Of a stretch of 6,841 nucleotides of DNA, positions 1 to 4,031 are shown piece by piece. Below the pieces are notes generated by a model, which saw only the letters and a list, made by a program, of their open reading frames with translations, was not told the origin of the DNA and searched no databases. Both the position numbers and the translations under genes were made by a program. The stretch's first letter is position 1. Each line of letters starts with the position of its first letter. The stretch comes from Treponema sp. (GTDB lineage: Bacteria; Spirochaetota; Spirochaetia; Treponematales; Breznakiellaceae), in the NCBI GenBank assembly GCA_031284195.1, contig JAITAI010000207.1:1-6841 (forward strand), given 5' to 3'.

Positions 1-37
1 AAAAAAGGACAAAGGAGGGAAAGGAATAGGGGGAGGG

Positions 38-768
38 ATGAGCGGCTATACCCAATAAGCGAAGAGCAGTTCACGGAACTGGTGTTGCCCATTATATAGG
101 GGAGCTCTCGGGGAAAAGGTCGCTCGCCTGAAGTTTTCCATTATAACGCGTTTTGCGGCATACTCTATATACGGAGAACCGGTTGCCCGTGGTAGGATTT
201 GCCTTTGGAGTAGGGGTACGGGCATGAGGTCTATGACTGGTTTTCCCGGGGCAGTGAAGGGGGAGTATGGGGGAACATGCTGATGGAGTTGCAAAAAGGG
301 GAGGGGATAGGGTGTGCGGAACTCAGTATCGAGATCACCACGATGAAAGTCCACCGGTATGGGGGAGGACCAAAAGGGGGTAGCAGATCAACGGGGTGCA
401 ATTTCATCTGGCGATAACGACAGGTGGTGGAAGGATTTGTAAGCGGAGGGAACGTGAACGACAGAGAGGCAGCGCCGGAATTGGTGGGGGAGGTGGTTGG
501 ATATTTGGTGATGGCGAATCGGGGCTATGATAGGGATGAGTTCTGTCGAGTCCCGGAGTGGAACCATAATGTTCCGTTCATCCCCGGAGGGAAGAACCGA
601 AAGGAAGCGATAGTGTATGACAACCAAAGGTACCAGAAACGGTCTTTTATTGATCAGATATTTGGAACGCTCAAAGAGCATCGCCGACTTACGGTATGGT
701 ATGAAAAATCCAATATGAACTTCCTCTGATTTATCTTGGTCGCTTTCCTTAAAATACTCCTTTGCTAA
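38..768 (+). pseudogene. IS5-family DDE transposase, degraded (element 1)
   Basis: One forward frame (codons in phase with position 61) reads like an IS5-group transposase from end to end. In order it gives EEQFTELVLPII, YNAFCGILYIRRTGCPW, DLPLE, YDWFSRGSEGGVWGNM, TTMKVHRYGGG, VSGGNVNDREAAPELV, NRGYDRDEF, KNRKEAIVYD and LKEHRRL. The frame is stopped at 97, 193 and 211 (TAG), 415 (TAA) and 727 (TGA). After the last stop it still reads FILVAFLKILLC, the usual family C-terminus, to a natural TAA at 766-768. Near 380-423 the segment before VEGFVSGG is too short and out of register, so a deletion with frameshift is likely. An AAGGAGGG at 12-19 precedes ATG 38, but that ATG is one frame off the body of the gene. 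Catalytic positions also look mutated: the expected D in the first motif reads E or I, ADRGYD reads ANRGYD, and the final E reads D. The gene is certainly dead; the family call is from motif recognition. Confidence 0.85.
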
Positions 769-780
769 TAGTGCCTAGGG
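765..780 (+). repeat. 16-bp direct repeat, left copy
   Basis: CTAATAGTGCCTAGGG is identical to 1588-1603. It begins on the stop codon of the element 1 pseudogene and overlaps the left end of element 2. Confidence 0.9.
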
Positions 781-789
781 TGTGTTCAC
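776..789 (+). repeat. left terminal inverted repeat of element 2
   Basis: TAGGGTGTGTTCAC. It matches the reverse complement of 1577-1590 at 13 of 14 positions. Confidence 0.75.
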
Positions 790-826
790 GCTAAAGAAAT
801 GAGACGTAAAGACAGATAAAGTAAGT

Positions 827-1591
827 ATGGAACTTACCGAAAAACAATACCGGTACATAGAATCATTGTTACCCAAACAGCGGGGAAAGGTCACAATAGC
901 CAATCAAACCTTGCTTAACACGCTCATCTACCGATGTGAACATGGTGGTAAGGGACGGAACTTGCCTCAAACCTTCGGACATTGGCAGGTGATCTACGTC
1001 AGATTGAACCGCTGGGCACAAAAGGGTGTACTGGAGCGGGTGTTTAATGCCTTGGTAGGGGAAAAATTGCTTTTATCTGGACTATGCTGCCTTGATTCAA
1101 CGGCGGTTAAAACACATCCTGACATTCATGGGGCCAGAAAAAAACGGTCTCCAGGGCTAGGGAAGAGTCGTGGAGGATGGAATGAAGATACACGGACTAA
1201 CCGTAGGGGGCATAGGGGAATGGTTGCCTTCAGGTTGTCTGGAGGAAACATCCCGGATGCGATAGAGGAGCGGTTACTCTTGGAAAGCATCGAAAAACAG
1301 GACTATACGGTTACTTTAGGGATGGATAGGGCGTATGAAGACGAGCGAACACGGATTAGGGCAGGGGAGTTGGGGTTTAATCTGGTAGTACCGCCGAAAG
1401 GGAGTCGGGTTCGTCTGTAGGAGTATGACCGGGAAGTGTATAAACAGCGGAATCAGCTAGAGCGGTTCTTCTTGCGGTTCAAGGGATTTCGAGGGATTTG
1501 CACCCGCTATGACAAGCTTGACCGCATGTTTAGGGCTTTTATCTATCCGGCCTGTATTTGTATCACTTTGCGTAATGTGAACACTCCCTAA
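827..1591 (+). pseudogene. IS5-family DDE transposase, amber-interrupted (element 2)
   Basis: The frame opens at ATG 827 (MELTEKQYRYIESLLP) and reads an IS5-type transposase of 254 codons to TAA 1589-1591. TAG at 1418-1420 replaces codon 198 (family members usually have Trp before EYD, so TGG to TAG is likely). Visible motifs are LDSTAVKTH with D90, LGMDRAYED with D167, and after the stop KQRNQLERFF with E212. The 197-residue product therefore lacks the third catalytic acid. The N-terminal fold (NLPQTFGHWQVIYVRLNRW, residues 45-63) is the helix-turn-helix-like region of the family. Residues 119-130 look wrong for the family, while the third frame there reads KIHGLTVG, the expected T-K-I-H block; this suggests two compensating frameshifts at about 1183 and 1215. 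No strong Shine-Dalgarno precedes 827. The family call is secure and inactivity is very likely unless the amber codon is suppressed. Confidence 0.85.
1577..1590 (-). repeat. right terminal inverted repeat of element 2
   Basis: The plus strand reads GTGAACACTCCCTA; its complement is TAGGGAGTGTTCAC. The transposase frame runs through this repeat to its natural stop. Confidence 0.75.
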
Positions 1592-1603
1592 TAGTGCCTA
1601 GGG
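1588..1603 (+). repeat. 16-bp direct repeat, right copy
   Basis: CTAATAGTGCCTAGGG is identical to 765-780. It overlaps the last bases of element 2 and supplies the TAA stop of that element's transposase frame. Confidence 0.9.
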
Positions 1604-1660
1604 AGACCGAACAGCCGATAGGGGTAATTGCTGAAAAAGGCGTTGAAATGAATGATAGGA

Positions 1661-1676
1661 CACTATACTACAGTAT
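1661..1676 (+). promoter_or_regulatory. candidate activator site, amt copy of shared motif
   Basis: CACTATACTACAGTAT matches the complement of 3905-3920, upstream of the other sigma-54 promoter, at 14 of 16 positions (CACTATA-NN-ACAGTAT). It lies inside a 16-bp palindrome (1663-1678, arms CTATACT and AGTATAG around AC). The centre is about 200 nt upstream of the -24 element, within reach of a DNA-looping enhancer-binding protein. Function is inferred only. Confidence 0.35.
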
Positions 1677-1679
1677 AGA

Positions 1680-1697
1680 TCCTACAAAAATGTAGGA
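1680..1697 (+). terminator. AT-rich hairpin followed by T-run, possible terminator
   Basis: Perfect 7-bp arms TCCTACA and TGTAGGA enclose AAAA, followed by CGA and a T-rich run (1701-1710). It could end transcription leaving the IS before it reaches amt, but the stem is weak in GC. It may instead be a protein-binding palindrome like its two neighbours. Confidence 0.35.
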
Positions 1698-1706
1698 CGA
1701 TTATTT

Positions 1707-1730
1707 TTTTCATACATATATGTATGAAAA
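1707..1730. repeat. 24-bp perfect palindrome
   Basis: The half-site TTTTCATACATA is followed directly by its exact complement, with no spacer. It sits about 140-160 nt upstream of the amt sigma-54 promoter. It could be an operator or activator site; the bound protein is unknown. Confidence 0.6.
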
Positions 1731-1832
1731 GGTACCTATACCCCATACCATGGAAAACTTATCCTTGCCCAGAAAGGCCAGCTTCTTCCAGTACAACGGC
1801 TCGACAGGGGTATAAATTCCGATGATTTCACC
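1710..1832 (-). pseudogene. possible minus-strand gene relic, unrecognised
   Basis: Read on the minus strand from 1832, 40 codons stay open to TGA at 1712-1710. The product has protein-like composition (GEIIGIYTPVEP, then LYWKKLAFLGKDKFSMVWG) and GC-rich third positions such as CTG, AAG and GGC. An in-frame TAA at 1835-1833 blocks upstream extension and there is no start codon or ribosome site, so it cannot be a complete gene. I do not recognise the family. It may be the eroded end of a gene once present beside amt. A 40-codon open stretch can arise by chance, so this is tentative. Confidence 0.3.
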
Positions 1833-1847
1833 TTAACCCAAGGAAAA

Positions 1848-1863
1848 AATCGATCCTTCGATT
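1848..1863. repeat. inverted repeat next to the amt promoter
   Basis: Arms AATCGA and TCGATT enclose TCCT. The repeat ends 3 nt before the sigma-54 promoter. It could be a site for a repressor or accessory factor; no family is recognised. Confidence 0.3.
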
Positions 1864-1866
1864 AAA

Positions 1867-1883
1867 TTGGCACGGCCTTTGCT
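1867..1883 (+). promoter_or_regulatory. sigma-54 (RpoN) promoter of amt-glnK
   Basis: TTGGCACG-N4-TTGCT matches the RpoN consensus YTGGCACG-N4-TTGCW. The invariant GG (1869-1870) and GC (1881-1882) are separated by exactly 10 nt. Transcription should start near 1894, leaving a leader of about 25 nt before the amt start. Such promoters require an ATP-driven enhancer-binding activator, in nitrogen circuits usually NtrC. Confidence 0.93.
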
Positions 1884-1905
1884 TAAATACTCCATATTAT
1901 CCTTT

Positions 1906-1911
1906 AGGAGG
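1906..1911 (+). promoter_or_regulatory. ribosome binding site of amt
   Basis: AGGAGG lies 8 nt before GTG 1920 and fixes this non-ATG start. The nearer ATG at 1913 is in another frame and does not encode the channel. Confidence 0.85.
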
Positions 1912-1919
1912 AATGAAAG

Positions 1920-3239
1920 GTGCGGAAAAAGATTATTGTGTTGGCAGTGTTGCTCCTCTATTTCGGGGTTTCCCTCTTTGCCCAAGAGGGAGACTATTCC
2001 TTGGAAGACGCACTGGATATGGTGTGGTTATTCTGTGGGGCGATCCTGGTCTTTGTCATGCAGGCGGGTTTTGCCCTGGTTGAAGCTGGTCTTACCCGTG
2101 CAAAAAATGCCACCAATATCATCATGAAAAACTTGATGGATTTTTGTTTTGGCGCTCTAGTGTATTGGGCTTTGGGCTGGGGACTCATGTATGGTGCGGA
2201 TACCCTGGGAATCCTGGGAACCTCTGACTTCTTTAAGGGCCTCATGGGAGACTATACCTTTTACCGGGATTGGTTCTTTCAGGTGGTATTTGCAGCCACT
2301 GCAGCTACCATTGTTTCTGGAGCCATGGCAGAACGGACCCAGTTTAAGTCATATCTGGTGTACACTTGTTTTATTTCAGCCTTTATCTATCCCATATCCG
2401 GGCACTGGATCTGGGGGGGAGGCTGGCTTTCAAATCTCGGCTTCCATGATTTTGCAGGTTCTACGGTAGTACATTCCGTAGGGGGCTGGGCGGCTCTGAT
2501 AGGCGCAGCGGTTCTCGGTCCCCGGCAGGGTAAGTATGTGAAAGGGCCGGATGGAACTATCTCAGTGAAGGCCTTCCCAGGACATAACCTTACCTTTGCC
2601 TGTTTGGGGGTCTTCCTCTTGTGGTTCGGCTGGTACGGGTTTAACGGCGCATCCACCCTGTCTGGTATGGATCCCGCCATTGCCCGGGTTTGTGTTACCA
2701 CTACCTTGGCGGCATCTGCGGGAACAGTGAGCGCTTTGATCACCTCCTGGATTTGGTTCAAGAAACCTGATGCGTCTATGTCCATGAACGGGGCCTTGGC
2801 AGGACTCGTATCTATTACCGCTCCCTGTTTTGTGGTTTCTCCGGCAGCATCGGTGGTGATAGGGCTTATCGGCGGTGTACTGGTGGTGGGTGCAGTGGAA
2901 TTCATCGACAAGGTCCTCAAGATCGATGACCCGGTAGGAGCCTCTTCGGTGCATCTTGTATGCGGTATCTGGGGTACCTTGGCGGTAGGGCTCTGGGGTA
3001 ATATGGAAGGAACTGCGGTCGGCTTGTTTCATGGAGGTGGATTCCGTCAGTTAAGGATACAACTGGTGGGGATCCTTTCAGTAGGGCTCTGGGCTGCCCT
3101 CACCAGCCTGATCCTTTTCTTGGCCATCAAGGCTATCCTGGGACTGCGGGTTAGTCCCAAGGACGAACTCATGGGCCTTGATATTACCGAGCACAAAACA
3201 GAAGCCTATGCAGGCTTCCAGATATTCAGCAACATGTAA
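1920..3239 (+). CDS. amt: ammonium transporter (Amt/MEP/Rh family)
   Basis: A 439-residue inner-membrane channel that passes ammonium/ammonia into the cell. GTG start with AGGAGG 8 nt upstream. Residues 1-21 form a signal peptide (RKK, hydrophobic run, ending SLFA before QEGD), which puts the mature N-terminus in the periplasm as in AmtB; about 11 membrane helices follow. Family motifs are AGFALVEAGLTRAKNA (49-64), GAMAER (134-139), DFAGSTVVH (177-185), LLWFGWYGFNG (233-243) and DDPVGASSVH (336-345). By alignment with E. coli AmtB, the pore twin histidines are H185 and H345, the recruitment Trp is W165, the structural Asp is D177, and W238, F241 and S245 match W212, F215 and S219. All are retained, so it should be functional. 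The cytoplasmic tail from about 405 (LRVSPKDELMGLDITEH) is the usual surface contacted by PII. It is co-transcribed with glnK, 11 nt downstream, from a sigma-54 promoter. Confidence 0.97.
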   Translation: MRKKIIVLAVLLLYFGVSLFAQEGDYSLEDALDMVWLFCGAILVFVMQAGFALVEAGLTRAKNATNIIMKNLMDFCFGALVYWALGWGLMYGADTLGILGTSDFFKGLMGDYTFYRDWFFQVVFAATAATIVSGAMAERTQFKSYLVYTCFISAFIYPISGHWIWGGGWLSNLGFHDFAGSTVVHSVGGWAALIGAAVLGPRQGKYVKGPDGTISVKAFPGHNLTFACLGVFLLWFGWYGFNGASTLSGMDPAIARVCVTTTLAASAGTVSALITSWIWFKKPDASMSMNGALAGLVSITAPCFVVSPAASVVIGLIGGVLVVGAVEFIDKVLKIDDPVGASSVHLVCGIWGTLAVGLWGNMEGTAVGLFHGGGFRQLRIQLVGILSVGLWAALTSLILFLAIKAILGLRVSPKDELMGLDITEHKTEAYAGFQIFSNM

Positions 3240-3245
3240 GGAGGT
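3238..3245 (+). promoter_or_regulatory. ribosome binding site of glnK
   Basis: AAGGAGGT overlaps the amt stop codon and lies 5 nt before GTG 3251. It supports both the GTG start and coupled translation of the two genes. Confidence 0.85.
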
Positions 3246-3250
3246 ATTCC

Positions 3251-3592
3251 GTGAAACTCATTATTGCCTATATACAACCTCATGTGTTGAATGAGGTTAA
3301 GCAGGAACTGTACAAGGCTGAGGTCTATAAGATTTCGATTACCAATGCCATGGGCTGCGGTCAGCAGAAGGGGTATACCGAGCAGTACCGAGGGGTTGAA
3401 ACAGAAGTCAACCTTTTAAAGAAGGTCCGTATTGAAATTGCGGTGAACGATACCTTCGTAAAACCCACGGTAGAGGCCATCATCAAAGGCGCGCGGAGCG
3501 GTGAGATTGGAGATGGAAAGATTTTTGTGCTTCCTGTTGAGGAATGTATTCGGATACGGACCGGGGAGACCGGATCCGTAGCTATTGGCTAA
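3251..3592 (+). CDS. glnK: PII nitrogen regulatory protein (GlnK/GlnB family)
   Basis: A 113-residue soluble trimeric signal protein, the usual length of the family. It senses ATP/ADP and 2-oxoglutarate and binds the cytoplasmic face of Amt to close it. The N-terminus MKLIIAYIQP is typical. The T-loop spans roughly 37-55 (GQQKGYTEQYRGVETEVNL), with Q39 and K40 at nucleotide and 2-oxoglutarate positions and R47 as the residue that inserts into the Amt pore in known complexes. The second signature ARSGEIGDGKIFVLPVEE (81-98) and R101/R103 complete the nucleotide site. Position 51, tyrosine in the GlnD-uridylylated proteins, is threonine here; Y46 is present. The gene is named glnK rather than glnB because it sits directly behind amt, and their spacing implies one mRNA. 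Start is GTG with a strong Shine-Dalgarno. Family certain; mode of covalent control unknown. Confidence 0.95.
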   Translation: MKLIIAYIQPHVLNEVKQELYKAEVYKISITNAMGCGQQKGYTEQYRGVETEVNLLKKVRIEIAVNDTFVKPTVEAIIKGARSGEIGDGKIFVLPVEECIRIRTGETGSVAIG

Positions 3593-3598
3593 TCCTTT

Positions 3599-3625
3599 GG
3601 GAGGGCGCCGGTTCCATGCCCTCCC
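3599..3625 (+). terminator. hairpin after glnK, possible operon terminator
   Basis: GC-rich perfect 8-bp arms GGGAGGGC and GCCCTCCC with an 11-nt loop begin 6 nt after the glnK stop. The following sequence (GGTATCTTCC) is pyrimidine-rich but lacks a clean T-run, so termination may be partial or the hairpin may protect the mRNA 3' end. Confidence 0.55.
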
Positions 3626-3803
3626 GGTATCTTCCTACCTATTTGTAGTAATAGGGATAACAGGGTTGGTAGGTTATAGTTCCTTTTGCCCTTTCCAAAC
3701 TTTTCTATTTCTTGCTTACAGAAGGAAAGGGGGCTACGGATTTTCATGGATTAAGAAGGATAGTGGTATGAAAAATTCCGGTTAATCGGTGGATATTTTT
3801 CGG
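3626..3803. other. intergenic stretch, no gene seen
   Basis: No credible gene lies here. Only weak inverted repeats are visible: CCTATT/AATAGG (3638-3643, 3650-3655), CCTACC/GGTAGG (3634-3639, 3668-3673) and CCCTTTCC/GGAAAGGG (3689-3696, 3724-3731, 27-nt loop). A purine-rich AGAAGGAAAGGGGG around 3720-3733 is not followed by a usable start. Confidence 0.5.
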
Positions 3804-3842
3804 TGAGGCATGTTCAAAAGGTTAGATTTTGAACATGCCTCA
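3804..3842. repeat. long perfect inverted repeat, possible facing IS ends
   Basis: Two perfect 16-bp arms (3804-3819 TGAGGCATGTTCAAAA and its complement at 3827-3842) are separated by 7 nt. There is no T-run on the plus strand after it. The arm resembles the tip of an IS5-like or IS1182-like element and shares TGTTCA with the ends of element 2, so it may be a MITE-like remnant left by internal deletion. It lies about 130 nt upstream of the glnN promoter. Confidence 0.7.
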
Positions 3843-3904
3843 AGTTATATAAAGGAGAGGCCCAAGTCCTAGACAGCAGAGGGCCAACCCTCGACAAGCG
3901 GGTC

Positions 3905-3920
3905 ATACTGTTTTATAGTG
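3905..3920 (-). promoter_or_regulatory. candidate activator site, glnN copy of shared motif
   Basis: The minus strand reads CACTATAAAACAGTAT, 14 of 16 identical to 1661-1676 ahead of amt. Its centre is about 61 nt upstream of the glnN -24 element, i.e. near -86 from the expected start, a typical enhancer-binding-protein position. Inferred only. Confidence 0.35.
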
Positions 3921-3970
3921 GATACAATTACGCCAGAGTAATAGAAACTCCTTTCAGTTCCTCTATATAT

Positions 3971-3987
3971 TTGGCACATTTTTTGCT
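3971..3987 (+). promoter_or_regulatory. sigma-54 (RpoN) promoter of glnN
   Basis: TTGGCACA-N4-TTGCT has GG (3973-3974) and GC (3985-3986) separated by 10 nt. It shares TTGGCAC and TTTGCTTA with the amt promoter. The start should fall near 3998, giving a leader of about 34 nt. Confidence 0.92.
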
Positions 3988-4020
3988 TACTATTACCATG
4001 GATTATTTGCTTGTTTTATT

Positions 4021-4027
4021 AGGGAGG
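4021..4027 (+). promoter_or_regulatory. ribosome binding site of glnN
   Basis: AGGGAGG lies 4 nt before ATG 4032. An earlier ATG at 4028 opens only a five-codon frame, so 4032 is the start. Confidence 0.75.
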
Positions 4028-4031
4028 ATGC

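Larger units (their letters stand above)
776..1590 (+). mobile_element. IS5-type insertion sequence (element 2)
   Basis: An approximately 0.8-kb element is bounded by imperfect inverted repeats (776-789 and 1577-1590; 13 of 14 bases match) and contains one transposase reading frame that nearly fills it. The termini read TAGGG(T/A)GTGTTCAC, similar to ends of IS427-like members of the IS5 family. If the true ends are GGG...CCC, the immediate flanks are TA on both sides, the target duplication usual for that group. A longer 16-bp direct repeat also brackets the element. The transposase is broken, so the copy is not autonomous as it stands, though its ends may be intact enough to be moved in trans. 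Confidence 0.8.

Noticed and set aside
46..681. Two minus-strand open frames of about 100 codons (46-354 and 388-681)
   Set aside because: They are antisense to the degraded IS5 transposase, whose motifs are clear on the plus strand.
1604..1866. Canonical NtrC site (GCAC-N-GTGC type) ahead of amt
   Set aside because: I looked for it here and ahead of glnN and saw no convincing match.
3652..3666. 15-base match to the first part of the I-SceI homing endonuclease site (TAGGGATAACAGGGT)
   Set aside because: The last three bases differ, and no intron, endonuclease gene or cloning context is visible; probably coincidence.
3585..3785. 66-codon forward frame overlapping the end of glnK
   Set aside because: It needs a TTG start inside glnK, has no ribosome site, spans the hairpin and weak repeats, and resembles no family.
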